Assembly (NCBI RefSeq): GCF_001457835.1
Contig: NZ_LN898230.1
Location: forward strand, 985,288 to 1,049,287
Source of the DNA: Fenollaria timonensis
Lineage (GTDB): Bacteria > Bacillota > Clostridia > Tissierellales > Peptoniphilaceae
Length of the DNA: 64,000 nt
Direction of reading: 5' to 3'
This document shows, in pieces, positions 1-8,871 of this stretch (positions within the stretch are counted from its first letter, which is position 1; each line of letters opens with the position of its first letter). A program made the translations under genes and the position numbers. The notes beneath the pieces are model-generated. The model saw only the letters and a program-made list of their open reading frames with translations, had not been told where the DNA came from and ran no database searches.

Positions 1-364
1 AATCAAAATTCTCAAAGCATTCTCTATATACAATTGATGCGTGTGGCCCTCCAAATATAATCCTAATGTTTTTATTTTTTTCGTTTATGTATTTAGCTGT
101 AAGAAGTGTGATAACGAAAGCATTGCATATTGTATAAAATCCAACTACTTTAGGTTTTCTACTTAATATGTAATCTCCCATTATTCTTATATTTTCTTCT
201 AAATTATCTGAATATTTTAATTTCCCAATCTTATTCATTAAATCAAAATTGATGTATTCAACATCATAAGTCTCTTTTAGTATATCCCTTATTATGAATT
301 GACCAATATGAAAACTATCCTTATCAGAAAAATAAACTGCGTTTACTAATAAAATTTCACACAT
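1..364 (-). CDS. B12-binding radical-SAM-type protein, N-terminal part (cut by window edge)
   Basis: Open frame from an ATG at 364 running off the window start, about 121 residues visible. A good ribosome binding site (GAGGTAAT) lies 8 bases upstream of the ATG. The visible part looks like the Rossmann-like cobalamin-binding domain that precedes many radical SAM domains: residues around 80-120 read VVGFYTICNAF and later IIFGGPHAS, the GGPHAS being the typical end of the third strand of B12-binding radical SAM proteins. The CxxxCxxC cluster would lie outside the window, so the radical SAM assignment and the substrate are inferred. It is separated from cobD by a terminator, so it belongs to another transcript. 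Confidence 0.65.
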   Translation of the reverse strand, partial: MCEILLVNAVYFSDKDSFHIGQFIIRDILKETYDVEYINFDLMNKIGKLKYSDNLEENIRIMGDYILSRKPKVVGFYTICNAFVITLLTAKYINEKNKNIRIIFGGPHASIVYRECFENFD

Positions 365-419
365 ATATATTACCTCATTTGAAATTAATTTACTTTCTTT
401 ATGTTTATTCTAAGCCTTA

Positions 420-464
420 AATATAAAGTTTAAGTAAAGTTTGTATAAAGTTTGTGTAAACTAT
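420..464 (-). promoter_or_regulatory. Four 11-bp phased direct repeats upstream of the B12-binding gene
   Basis: TAAAGTTT occurs at 424, 435 and 446, and a degenerate TAAACTAT at 457, each exactly 11 bp apart, i.e. one helical turn. A possible -10 (TATATT on the minus strand, 420-425) abuts the array. Phased repeats in a -35 position are typical of OmpR/PhoB-type activator sites; the regulator is not known. Confidence 0.4.
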
Positions 465-585
465 TTTAAATAAAGTATTAAATTAATTTTCACCTTCGTG
501 ATTCAAAACACGGACAAAGGCATTTGAGTGCTATATAATATGAACATACTTTTCAAAAAATAATTTCCTAAAAATTTAGCTTACT

Positions 586-635
586 AAAAAATGCACAGAT
601 GTAAAACAATTGTTTTGACATAAGTGCATTTTTTT
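586..635 (-). terminator. Terminator after cobD (bidirectional)
   Basis: Inverted repeat AAAAAATGCAC / GTGCATTTTTTT with an internal AAAACAATTGTTTT palindrome, lying against the cobD stop codon. The T-run suits the cobD transcript on the minus strand; the A-rich other side makes it usable in both directions. The rest of 365-633 is AT-rich and holds no gene that I can see. Confidence 0.7.
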
Positions 636-1593
636 ATTTTAGTATTAATTTTAAATATATAGCTGCGATAACTATAACTAGTAAAGCAAGTGCCTTATAC
701 ATCGCCTTTATGGTGAAGTAAACGCCAAGGCTATTAACTTCGCCATCTATATCGCCAATATATGGTTTATCGAATATTTTGGAAAAATATTTATGTGGTC
801 CACCTAAACGAATTTTTAAAAGTCCCGCTATAGGCGCTTCAAGGAAGGCACTATTTGGGCTTGCGTGTGCATATCTATACTTAAAAAACGTTTGACACGC
901 GTAGAGAATATTTTTATTGAAGATGTTCGTGATTAATATTAGAAGCGCACTTAATCTTGCTGGCACTAGATTGACCAGGTCATCTATCTTTGCTGCGAAA
1001 AAACCAAGATCGCCATATTTTTCGTTCTTGTAGCCCCACATCGAGTCCATGGTATTGATAAATTTATAAACCAAGCCAAGTGGTGTATATATCGCGATGT
1101 AGATAAGCGGCGCGATGACGCCATCAGAAGTATTTTCAGCGACTGTCTCTATACACGCTTTAAGTATCTCTTCTTCACTTAATTCACTTGTGTCACGGCC
1201 AACTATGTAGGAGAGCCTCTTGCGGCCTCTCTCTAGCGAATGGCCTAACTCTTTTACGACCATATCTGCCTCGAAGTGAAGCGAGCGTGCTGCTAAGCAC
1301 ACGTAGACCATGTATGAAGTGTAGATTAGATACAAATATTTATTGATCTTAAATAATATTATTGCCAAGTAACCAAACAAAAAGGCAAGGCTCATGTTGA
1401 ATAGTACTGCGATTAAGCCAAGTACTTTCATATAGCCGCCTCTTGCTCCTGTCCTTCGAATTAATTTTTCTTCATAGCTAATAATATTACCCATGACCTT
1501 AACTGGATGAAAAAAGTTATATGGGTCGCCTAAAATCAAATCAAGTACCACGCCAATAAGTATGGCGATGAGTTTATAAGCCAAGTATTGCAT
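634..1593 (-). CDS. cobD: Adenosylcobinamide-phosphate synthase CobD/CbiB
   Basis: A 319-residue multi-pass membrane protein of the CobD/CbiB family, which attaches the aminopropanol side chain to adenosylcobyric acid late in B12 synthesis. Family hallmarks seen are the N-terminal LDLILGDPYNFFHPVKVMG, the central CIETVAENTSDGVIAPL and the NTMDSMWGYKNEKYGDLGFFAAKIDD stretch spread over two lines of sequence, and the ending with LGGPHKYF. Length is normal. The start ATG lies inside the 3' end of the upstream cobyric acid synthase-like gene (20-base overlap), so translation is probably coupled. These are the only two corrinoid genes in the window; the rest of the pathway or a salvage route must lie elsewhere. 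Confidence 0.93.
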   Translation of the reverse strand: MQYLAYKLIAILIGVVLDLILGDPYNFFHPVKVMGNIISYEEKLIRRTGARGGYMKVLGLIAVLFNMSLAFLFGYLAIILFKINKYLYLIYTSYMVYVCLAARSLHFEADMVVKELGHSLERGRKRLSYIVGRDTSELSEEEILKACIETVAENTSDGVIAPLIYIAIYTPLGLVYKFINTMDSMWGYKNEKYGDLGFFAAKIDDLVNLVPARLSALLILITNIFNKNILYACQTFFKYRYAHASPNSAFLEAPIAGLLKIRLGGPHKYFSKIFDKPYIGDIDGEVNSLGVYFTIKAMYKALALLVIVIAAIYLKLILK

Positions 1594-2413
1594 TTAACTT
1601 ATCTATATCGATGGCTTCTTCAAATACTTTAGCTAGCCTATCGATCTCATTATTCATCGCATCGTGCTCTGCCATGTGAGCGTTGACCGCCTTTTCGTAG
1701 TCATGTAGCGAGTCTTCGTCCGCTATCTCAAGCTTTGTATATGGCACTATGCCGAGACAATCAAGGTCTGTTAGCTCGTGAAGCTTTTTTATGCCTTCAT
1801 CAAGTAAGCTCGCATCGCCTCTAAACTTGTTGATGATGTAGCCCTTTATTCTTGATCTATCTTTTTCGTCAAGTATCATGTATGTGCCGTAGATTGAAGC
1901 AAAGACGCCGCCCTTATCTATATCTGCGACTATAATTGCGTTACTATCAGCAAGTTCAGCCATGCCAGTATTAACGAAATCATCCTCAAGTAAATTTATC
2001 TCAGCTGGTGAACCAGCTCCTTCTATAATCATGACATCATATTTTTTTTCAAGCTCTTCAAAAACTTCTTTAACCTTAGCTTTTAGTTCTTTCTTAATCG
2101 AGTAGTACTCCTTTGTATTCATGTGCTTATATAATTTGCCAAGCACATAGACGTCGCTACCTGTATCTGACGATGGCACTAGAAGTATCGGGTTCATGTA
2201 CTCGTCCGCCTCTATGCCAGCAGCGTAGGCTTGTATCGCTTGTGCGTTGCTAATCAGCTTTCCGTCTTGAAGCTTAAATGAGTTTCTCGACATGTTTTGT
2301 GATTTAAACGGACATACCTTGTAGCCCTTGTCTTTATAGTATCTGCACATAGCAGTCGCTATCGTCGACTTACCTGCGGACGATGTCGTTCCATATATCA
2401 TTATCTTTGCCAT
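1574..2413 (-). CDS. Cobyric acid synthase-like ATPase lacking the glutamine amidotransferase domain
   Basis: 279 residues, against about 500 for normal CobQ/CbiP. The ATPase half is intact: P-loop GTTSSAGKST at residues 8-17, PFKSQNMS near 35, the VMIIEGAGSPAEINL stretch near 127 and VADIDKGGVFA near 163. After the EDSL linker near 233 the whole class-I GATase domain (catalytic Cys and His-Glu) is missing, yet the last 25 residues (IDRLAKVFEEAIDIDKL) resemble the normal C-terminal helix of CobQ. It therefore looks like an internal domain deletion rather than a frameshift. It might use free ammonia or a separate amidotransferase subunit. It overlaps cobD and abuts the YkvA-like gene. Confidence 0.75.
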   Translation of the reverse strand: MAKIMIYGTTSSAGKSTIATAMCRYYKDKGYKVCPFKSQNMSRNSFKLQDGKLISNAQAIQAYAAGIEADEYMNPILLVPSSDTGSDVYVLGKLYKHMNTKEYYSIKKELKAKVKEVFEELEKKYDVMIIEGAGSPAEINLLEDDFVNTGMAELADSNAIIVADIDKGGVFASIYGTYMILDEKDRSRIKGYIINKFRGDASLLDEGIKKLHELTDLDCLGIVPYTKLEIADEDSLHDYEKAVNAHMAEHDAMNNEIDRLAKVFEEAIDIDKLNAILGL

Positions 2414-2821
2414 TTAAAATTCCTCTTCGTTGTATTCGATAGTGCCTAAATCAGTTTCAATCGCAATTAAACTTTTCTTCCACTCTCTATATTTAGCCAC
2501 TTCTTCGCTTATAGACTTAATTAGTATTGACACGCCAAATATTTTCGATGCTATAGTGAAGAAAGCATTTTTCTTAAATGAATTTGGATACAAAACTATA
2601 AGCAGACCCGAAATGATAAATACTAAGTTTTTATTGTCAATACCTTTGTACTTGCCATTGTAATAGTCTTTGACAAGGTCCAAAAAGTCATTCAATAGGT
2701 CTTGGTACTTTGCCAAATCAGTATTTGTTTTGATTGCTTCACCAATGCCTTCAATCTTGTTCATGGCTTCATCCTTATTGAAATTACCAATGTTCATGTC
2801 TTTTAAAAAATCAAAGTTCAT
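2414..2821 (-). CDS. YkvA-like (DUF1232) membrane protein
   Basis: 135 residues. The middle (DYYNGKYKGIDNKNLVFIISG followed by LLIVLYP) and the end (ISEEVAKYREWKK) resemble the YkvA/DUF1232 family, small membrane-associated proteins of unknown role. The usual IPD motif after the membrane segment is missing: here LYPNSFKK follows. One clear hydrophobic segment lies around residues 67-80 and a second near 88-103. It sits tightly between a histidine kinase gene (2-base gap) and the cobyric acid synthase-like gene, so it belongs to the same transcript. Function unknown; family assignment is moderate. Confidence 0.6.
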   Translation of the reverse strand: MNFDFLKDMNIGNFNKDEAMNKIEGIGEAIKTNTDLAKYQDLLNDFLDLVKDYYNGKYKGIDNKNLVFIISGLLIVLYPNSFKKNAFFTIASKIFGVSILIKSISEEVAKYREWKKSLIAIETDLGTIEYNEEEF

Positions 2822-2823
2822 AT

Positions 2824-4173
2824 CTACACTCCCTTTTTTAATACAAAATAAAAATTCGATCCTTTTCCGTAACTGCTCTCTACGCCAAACTCTGCCTTGT
2901 GAAGCAAAAGCACTTCGCGTGCGATGTATAGGCCGAGTCCTGTCGCATACTTTTTAAGCTCATGGTTAGCGCTCGAGATGTAGTAGCGGTCCCAAACCCT
3001 CTTGATGTCCTCTTCCTTGATGCCCATGCCGTGGTCGATAACCTCGTATCTAACGCCATTTGCCTCCTCAGTGATCCTTACAAGAACATCTTTATCCTCT
3101 GGTGAGTAATTTATAGCGTTTGATAAATAATTATATATAACGCTTCTAATTTTCTTCTCATCAGCCATGACCATGGTAGAGCCACTTACGTCTAATTTAA
3201 TTCTCTCTCTATTTTCAGCAGTATTTAATTTATCTATAAGATCCTTGGAAATGGCTTCGAGCGAAATTCTTTTTAATTCAAGTTCACCAAGGGCGCTTAC
3301 GTTCTTTGATGCTTCAAGCATCTCGTTAATCATGCCGTTTAATCTATCTGCCTCTGTGATGATGGTGTCGAGATTATCTTCACGCTTTTCTTTATTATCG
3401 CCTGTTATGTCCTTAATCATCTCAGCATAAGACTTTATCACGCTTAGAGGCGTCTTGAAGTCATGCGATACATTAGCAATGATATTCTCGCGAAAGTCCA
3501 TAGTCCTCTTTAAATCGTCATTTGCACTCTCGAGACTCTTCTTTAGCTCTTCAATCTCTTCGTAGCCGCCCTCTTCTTCTATGGAAAAGCTCTTTGTACC
3601 AAGAAATTTGGACGCTTCTGAAAGATTTTTGATTGGCTTAGTAAGTTTCTTTGCCAAAAAATACGAAAGAGCAAGAGCTAAAACTATTGCAACGAGACTT
3701 ATGTATAAAAGTTCTTCCTTTAGCATCTTCTTTACTGAGCCATCTTCATCGAGATTGTCAATAAGCTTCATATATAGTTTTGCATTAACTGTTTCGTATC
3801 TCTTTAAAAAGACTAGGTACTCTCTATCGTCATGCTTCTTGATGTAGTCTATGCTATCCTCATTGCTTTTAACAAAATCAAGGTCTTCCTTATCAAGCTC
3901 AATTAGATAATTTGGGTACAAAACTAGACCATTCTCATCAAAAATAATTATGCCAAGCCTTGTTTTGCTCGTGGCGTTATTTAAATATGAGACGAGATCA
4001 GTTCCTGAATAAGAAGAAATTTCTTTTTCAGTGTTTTGAATGAGCTCCCTCTTCTTTTGTGTGTATATCTCTTTGAAGAAAACTATGTTAAACAGCCACA
4101 TTGTTGATAGTATCAGTATTGTGAATATCAAAAAGTAGCTTATTAACTTTGTGAATAATGATTTATTCTTCAT
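2824..4173 (-). CDS. Sensor histidine kinase (OmpR-partner type)
   Basis: About 449 residues. A membrane segment near the N terminus and a second around residues 160-180 enclose an extracytoplasmic sensor region; then a HAMP-like linker, a dimerisation/phosphoacceptor helix with NVSHDFKTPLSVI (His is the phosphosite), an N-box (VIYNYLSNAINYSP) and G-boxes (DHGMGIKEED, GLGLYIAREV). I place the start at 4173, where ATG follows GGAG by seven bases; an upstream in-frame ATG at 4197 has no such site. It overlaps the response regulator gene by 11 bases, the usual arrangement for a cognate pair. The signal is unknown. Confidence 0.93.
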   Translation of the reverse strand: MKNKSLFTKLISYFLIFTILILSTMWLFNIVFFKEIYTQKKRELIQNTEKEISSYSGTDLVSYLNNATSKTRLGIIIFDENGLVLYPNYLIELDKEDLDFVKSNEDSIDYIKKHDDREYLVFLKRYETVNAKLYMKLIDNLDEDGSVKKMLKEELLYISLVAIVLALALSYFLAKKLTKPIKNLSEASKFLGTKSFSIEEEGGYEEIEELKKSLESANDDLKRTMDFRENIIANVSHDFKTPLSVIKSYAEMIKDITGDNKEKREDNLDTIITEADRLNGMINEMLEASKNVSALGELELKRISLEAISKDLIDKLNTAENRERIKLDVSGSTMVMADEKKIRSVIYNYLSNAINYSPEDKDVLVRITEEANGVRYEVIDHGMGIKEEDIKRVWDRYYISSANHELKKYATGLGLYIAREVLLLHKAEFGVESSYGKGSNFYFVLKKGV

Positions 4174-4840
4174 CTTTTTTCTCCAGCTTATATCCATAGC
4201 CGCGAACCGTGCTTATTATATCCTTTTCAGAGCCAAGTGAGTTTCTAAGCATCTTGATGTGAGTGTCAACAGTTCTATTGTCCCCGAAGAAATCGTAGCC
4301 CCAAACATTTTCAAGTATAGTCTCACGCGATAGAGCTATGCCTTCGTTTTGAGCTAGATAAGCAAGTAGCTCATACTCCTTTGGTGTTAAATCTAATTTT
4401 TTGTCATTAATAAAAGCTTCTCTCGCATCAAAATCTATTTTCAAGCTTCCATTGTGATAAATATTTGCCTTTACATTGCTCACGTGTCTTGCAAGTATCG
4501 CCTTTACCCTCGCCATAACTTCACGCGGGCTAAATGGCTTAACAACGTAATCATCGATACCTATCTCAAATCCATAAAGCTTGTCGTACTCCTCGCCTTT
4601 TGCGCTAAGAACAAGAACTGGCACGTCCTTTACTTCCTTAATCCTCTTGTAAGCCGAGAAGCCATCAAGCTTTGGCATCATTATATCTAAGATGATAAGG
4701 TCTATATCATTATTATTAACTTTGTTAAGAGCGTCGATGCCATCAACTGCCTCGATCACGTCATAGCCATTAATGACGGAGTACTCCTTAAGCACGTTTC
4801 TTATATTTTCATCATCATCAGCTATAAGTATAGCCCCCAT
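4163..4840 (-). CDS. Response regulator, OmpR family
   Basis: 225 residues: a receiver domain with acidic pocket ADDDE near the start, phosphoacceptor Asp in LIILDIMMP near residue 52 and the conserved Lys in VVKPFSP near 102, followed by a winged-helix domain (LTPKEYELLAYLAQNEG, then VWGYDFFGDNRTVDTHIKMLR). First gene of an operon with its kinase, a YkvA-like gene and two corrinoid genes. Whether it controls those genes or the phased repeats upstream of the B12-binding gene is only a guess. Confidence 0.93.
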   Translation of the reverse strand: MGAILIADDDENIRNVLKEYSVINGYDVIEAVDGIDALNKVNNNDIDLIILDIMMPKLDGFSAYKRIKEVKDVPVLVLSAKGEEYDKLYGFEIGIDDYVVKPFSPREVMARVKAILARHVSNVKANIYHNGSLKIDFDAREAFINDKKLDLTPKEYELLAYLAQNEGIALSRETILENVWGYDFFGDNRTVDTHIKMLRNSLGSEKDIISTVRGYGYKLEKKDEE

Positions 4841-4903
4841 ATCATCACCTCTATCAATTTTTACCCGATAATAATCTTTTTAAACGCTTTATATACAAGT
4901 AGA

Positions 4904-4921
4904 GCCTTGCATTAACAAGGC
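4904..4921. other. Small perfect hairpin between the regulator and glutaredoxin-like genes
   Basis: GCCTTG-cattaa-CAAGGC, 6-bp stem. It lies after the glutaredoxin-like gene on the minus strand but is not followed by a T-run, so termination is uncertain. Confidence 0.3.
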
Positions 4922-4929
4922 CCATGTAA

Positions 4930-5214
4930 TTATTTTAAACTGTCTAGATATTCCTTAAGCTCATCTATATCTAGTATGGCTCTTTCGTTGTCACCAAGTA
5001 TAAGAGCTGGTATGCCGATGTTGCCAGCGCTCTTTACTCCGTCAAATTCGCTCATTGTGTCTCTTGCCTTTAAAAACTTTTTCATGCTCGCAAGATTTTC
5101 TGTTATGTCTAGGTACAAGAAGCGTACGCCCGACTCGTCCATCACTTCTTTAAACGGTCCGCAGTCTGGACACATAGAGCTACCAAAAACTATCTTCTTT
5201 TGTACTTTACTCAT
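4930..5214 (-). CDS. Glutaredoxin-like protein
   Basis: 94 residues with a thioredoxin fold pattern: IVFGSSMCPDCGPFKEVM at residues 8-25 carries a CxxC redox pair (Cys14, Cys17 approximately), then YLDITENLASMKKFL, and a cis-proline region GIPALILGDNERAI near 70-83. This fits a small family of glutaredoxin-related proteins found in anaerobic Firmicutes. Monocistronic, with its own promoter at 5259-5287. Target disulfide or partner unknown. Confidence 0.8.
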   Translation of the reverse strand: MSKVQKKIVFGSSMCPDCGPFKEVMDESGVRFLYLDITENLASMKKFLKARDTMSEFDGVKSAGNIGIPALILGDNERAILDIDELKEYLDSLK

Positions 5215-5258
5215 TTCATTTCTCCTTTACTAATATATTTACTATTTATCTTATCTTC

Positions 5259-5287
5259 ATTGTAATGGTAATGGCAGTTTTTGTCAA
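5259..5287 (-). promoter_or_regulatory. Promoter of the glutaredoxin-like gene
   Basis: TTGACA (5282-5287) and TACAAT (5259-5264) with a 17-base spacer on the minus strand. The -35 touches the terminator of the preceding gene. Confidence 0.7.
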
Positions 5288-5322
5288 GAAAAAAGAAAGA
5301 GCTAAGTTAATAGATCTTTCTT
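5287..5322 (-). terminator. Terminator of the 5333-6361 gene
   Basis: AAGAAAGA / TCTTTCTT stem with a 14-base loop, followed on the minus strand by a T-run. Confidence 0.65.
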
Positions 5323-5332
5323 CAAATCAATA

Positions 5333-6361
5333 CTAATTACTAAATACACCAAGTTTATCTGAAATAAATTCTTGCTTGCCGTCTCCATCTATCTTTATGG
5401 TGTAGACGCTTTGAACGACATAGCCTTTGTCACTATCGCCTCTTTTCATAAGAAGTGCAGAATATAATTTACCATCTTCAATATCATAAGTGACTTCTGT
5501 AAGTATCATATCATCTTCTTTGTGTGCTGACTTTTTATTAAGTTTAACTTCATTAATGAAGCCGGACTTAAAGTTTTCAAGCTCCGCAATCTTCTCTTTG
5601 ATGTACTCTTCATCAGCTACTTCATCAAAAGTTTTATCATAGTCTTCATCAGAGACAGGTGAACTTGGTGCTTTCCAATCAAAGTCTTTATATTCCTTTT
5701 CAAGGGCATATTCTTTGCCTTCATTCCACCTTTTCAAATCAATTTTAAATATAGGCATCTTAATATTATTTTCTATGCTAATATCATCAATCGCATCTCT
5801 ATCGACATTATCTAAAGCTATATCGTGCTCTTTAATTTTCTTAATATCATCTAAACTCACATTGCCCGCTGCAATTATGACAGGCTTAATCTCACTTGTA
5901 TCTACATAGTTAATACCATCTTTTCTTTCAAGCTTGTAATCATTAACTGCTATCACTATAGACTTAAGAAAGTCTTTATAATAAATTTTTCCTATGCTAT
6001 TTGTGTAGTTTTTATTAAAGACAGAGTTTTGATACTCACCATCAACAAAGCTGTTCTTGACATTATATACAAGTTCTTTAACGTTCCAAGCGTCCTTTTT
6101 AGCTGATTGGCTAAATCTTGAATAATCCTTCCAATACTTCATTATGTCAAGGTCATCAAGGTAAATGCTTCCAGTGAATTCATCAGCGGCAAAAAACTTG
6201 TGCTTATAATTTAAATCCATATGCAAAATTGATTCGCTCCACTTGCCATCTCTATATACAAAGGCTTTCACATCACTTGTATATGGAAAGCTAAGTACTC
6301 CAAATCTAATAAAAAAGATTATTGCCAATATGATTATAATTATTATTGTTTTCTTTTTCAT
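5333..6361 (-). CDS. Secreted or membrane-anchored protein of unknown function
   Basis: 342 residues. The N terminus (MKKK, then a run of isoleucines to about residue 20) is a signal anchor or signal peptide without a lipobox; the rest is hydrophilic, rich in Lys, Asp and Tyr, and has no motif I recognise. Residues 225-260 are strongly charged (DEDYDKTFDEVADEEYIKEK) and probably helical. It is a single-gene unit with its own promoter (6387-6416) and terminator, outside the face of the membrane if the N terminus is uncleaved. I do not assign a function. Confidence 0.75.
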   Translation of the reverse strand: MKKKTIIIIIILAIIFFIRFGVLSFPYTSDVKAFVYRDGKWSESILHMDLNYKHKFFAADEFTGSIYLDDLDIMKYWKDYSRFSQSAKKDAWNVKELVYNVKNSFVDGEYQNSVFNKNYTNSIGKIYYKDFLKSIVIAVNDYKLERKDGINYVDTSEIKPVIIAAGNVSLDDIKKIKEHDIALDNVDRDAIDDISIENNIKMPIFKIDLKRWNEGKEYALEKEYKDFDWKAPSSPVSDEDYDKTFDEVADEEYIKEKIAELENFKSGFINEVKLNKKSAHKEDDMILTEVTYDIEDGKLYSALLMKRGDSDKGYVVQSVYTIKIDGDGKQEFISDKLGVFSN

Positions 6362-6386
6362 ATTGAACGCCTCCTTACTTAAGATA

Positions 6387-6416
6387 ATTATATCACATTT
6401 AGAAATATTTGTGCAA
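6387..6416 (-). promoter_or_regulatory. Promoter of the 5333-6361 gene
   Basis: TTGCAC, 18-base spacer, TATAAT with an extended -10 TGA just before it, on the minus strand. Confidence 0.65.
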
Positions 6417-6445
6417 AAAAAGAAAGACCATATAGATCTTTCTTT
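6415..6445 (-). terminator. Terminator of the map-leuS operon
   Basis: AAAGAAAGA / TCTTTCTTT, 9-base loop, then a T-run on the minus strand, right after the leuS stop. Its stem sequence is nearly the same as that of the terminator at 5287-5322. Confidence 0.75.
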
Positions 6446-6450
6446 ATAAA

Positions 6451-8862
6451 CTATTTGATTACTACTGTAAATATTTTGTTCTTAACGTAAATTTCTTTAA
6501 CGATGTTCTTGCCTTGCTTTGACTTTTCAAAAAGTTCGTGTGCGTAAACTTTTTCTTTTACTTCGTCTTCAGAGGCATCTCTATCGATCTCAACTGTGTA
6601 TCTAACCTTGCCATTGAATTGAACTGGTATCTCTATTGTTTTGATTATGGTTTTGTCTTCATCAAAGCTTGGCCAAGTTGATTTATAAAGTTCTGTATCG
6701 AAGCCCACCATCTCGTTGATTTCTTCTGTGATGTGTGGTGCAATTGGATATAGAAGTGTGATGTATGTCTTAAGCTCTTTTCTTGTGATGCTTCCCTTTG
6801 AAGTAATCTTGTTAAGTAGCTCCATAAGTTTAGCAACTGCTGTGTTGAACTTTAAGTTTTCAAAGTCTTCTGAAACTTTTTTAATAGTGATGTGAAAATC
6901 TTGTTCTAAGTCTTTAGAATAGTTTTCATCGTCATTGACTATGTCCATCAAGCGATAAACTCTTTCAAGGAACTTTCTTGAGCCTTGTATACCAGTCTCT
7001 GACCACATAGCAACTTTTTCGTAGTCGCCCATGAACATTTCGAAAACTCTTAGTGTGTCTGCGCCATACTCTTCAACTATATCATCTGTATTTATTACGT
7101 TGCCTCTTGACTTACTCATCTTTTCTCCGTCTTGAGCAAGTAGCATACCATGTGATGTTCTCTTTTGATATGGTTCGCTTGTTGGTACTACGCCTATGTC
7201 ATATAGGAACTTATTCCAGAATCTTGAGTATAGTAAGTGAAGTGTAGTGTGCTCCATACCACCGTTGTACCAATCAACTGGCATCCAGTATTTAAGTGCG
7301 TCCATGGATGCTGGTGCAGTAGCGCATTTTGGATCAGTGTATCTTAAGAAGTACCAGCTTGATCCAGCCCAGTTAGGCATAGTGTCAGTCTCTCTCTTAG
7401 CAGGTCCGCCGCAATGAGGACAAGTTGTATTAACAAAGCTATCGATCTTAGCTAGTGGTGACTCGCCTGTATCTGTTGGTTCGTACGCTTCAACGTCTGG
7501 TAATGTTAGTGGTAGATCCTCTTCATTAAGTGGCACCCATCCGCATTTTTCGCAATATACCATAGGGATAGGCTCTCCCCAATATCTTTGTCTTGAGAAG
7601 ACCCAGTCTCTTAGCTTGTAGTTTGTCTTAACAACGCCTACTTTTTTATCTTCAAAATATTTAATAATCTTTTTCTTTGCTTCGTCAACTGATAGACCAT
7701 TTAAAAAGTCTGAGTTAACAAGCGTACCTTTTTGTGTATCAGTGTATGCTTCTTTACTAATGTCGCCACCAGAGATAACTTCTTTTATCTCTTCGCCAAA
7801 GGCTTTTGCGAAGTCATAGTCCCTTTGGTCGTGACCAGGTACCGCCATGATAGCACCTGTACCGTAAGTCATTAATACGTAGTCTGATACATAGATGGCA
7901 ATCTTTACTCCATTAGCAGGGTTAATAGCTGTTAGGCCATCAATTTTAACGCCTGTCTTTTCTTTAACAAGTTCTGTTCTTTCAAAATCAGATTTTAATT
8001 TTGCCTTATTTTGATATTCATGAACTTCGTCAATATTTTTGATAGTATTTTTATACTTTTCTATAAGCGGATGCTCTGGTGAGATAACCATGTATGATAC
8101 ACCGAAGATGGTATCTGGTCTAGTTGTATAAACTTTTAGCTTGTCATCTACTTCGTCTATGTCAAAGTCAAGCTCCATACCGTGGCTTCTGCCTATCCAG
8201 TTAACTTGTTGTGTCTTAACTCTATCGATGAAGTCAACTGTGTCAAGGTCATCTATAAGTCTGTCAGCATACTTAGTTATAGCAAGCATCCATTGTGTTT
8301 TAACTCTGTGTTCAACTGTGTGTCCGCATCTTTCGCAGTGGCCTTGAATAACTTCTTCGTTCGCAAGACCAATCTTACAGCTTGGGCACCAGTTAATGTT
8401 CATTTCCTTTTTATAAGCAAGACCTTTTTTGAATAGTTGTATAAATATCCATTGAGTCCACTTATAATATTCTGGATCAGTTGTGTTTATCTCTCTATCC
8501 CAGTCAAAGGATAGTCCCAGTGATGTCAACTGATGCTTGAAGTGAGCAACATTTCTTTTAGTAACATCCTTTGGATTCATTTTGTGCTTTATGGCATAAT
8601 TTTCAGTTGGTAGACCAAAAGCGTCCCAGCCCATTGGGTACAAAACGTTGTAGCCCTCAAGTCTTCTCTTTCTAGCAACTATGTCAAGCGCTGTGTAACT
8701 CCTTGGGTGACCAACGTGTAGTCCCTCTCCTGATGGGTATGGGAACTCAACCATTAAAAAGTATTTTGGTTTATCTGAATCGTTTTCTGCGTGAAAGGCT
8801 TTATTGTCAGCCCAAATCTTTTGCCATTTGCCTTCGACATCTTTATGATTATATTCTTTCAT
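6451..8862 (-). CDS. leuS: Leucyl-tRNA synthetase
   Basis: 803 residues, a normal bacterial LeuRS length. The class I HIGH signature is seen as [13 protein letters not shown] near residue 41, a zinc-ribbon-like CPSC/CERC region near 160-185, the CP1 editing domain with [11 protein letters not shown] and [15 protein letters not shown] (residues near 245 and 330), and the KMSKS loop [10 protein letters not shown] near residue 575. It charges tRNA-Leu; one tRNA-Leu(UAA) gene lies at 60.9 kb. Last gene of the six-gene map operon, 9 bases after asnS. No T-box leader is visible, so regulation seems to follow the operon promoter. Confidence 0.98.
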   Translation of the reverse strand: MKEYNHKDVEGKWQKIWADNKAFHAENDSDKPKYFLMVEFPYPSGEGLHVGHPRSYTALDIVARKRRLEGYNVLYPMGWDAFGLPTENYAIKHKMNPKDVTKRNVAHFKHQLTSLGLSFDWDREINTTDPEYYKWTQWIFIQLFKKGLAYKKEMNINWCPSCKIGLANEEVIQGHCERCGHTVEHRVKTQWMLAITKYADRLIDDLDTVDFIDRVKTQQVNWIGRSHGMELDFDIDEVDDKLKVYTTRPDTIFGVSYMVISPEHPLIEKYKNTIKNIDEVHEYQNKAKLKSDFERTELVKEKTGVKIDGLTAINPANGVKIAIYVSDYVLMTYGTGAIMAVPGHDQRDYDFAKAFGEEIKEVISGGDISKEAYTDTQKGTLVNSDFLNGLSVDEAKKKIIKYFEDKKVGVVKTNYKLRDWVFSRQRYWGEPIPMVYCEKCGWVPLNEEDLPLTLPDVEAYEPTDTGESPLAKIDSFVNTTCPHCGGPAKRETDTMPNWAGSSWYFLRYTDPKCATAPASMDALKYWMPVDWYNGGMEHTTLHLLYSRFWNKFLYDIGVVPTSEPYQKRTSHGMLLAQDGEKMSKSRGNVINTDDIVEEYGADTLRVFEMFMGDYEKVAMWSETGIQGSRKFLERVYRLMDIVNDDENYSKDLEQDFHITIKKVSEDFENLKFNTAVAKLMELLNKITSKGSITRKELKTYITLLYPIAPHITEEINEMVGFDTELYKSTWPSFDEDKTIIKTIEIPVQFNGKVRYTVEIDRDASEDEVKEKVYAHELFEKSKQGKNIVKEIYVKNKIFTVVIK

Positions 8863-8871
8863 AGCGCCCTC

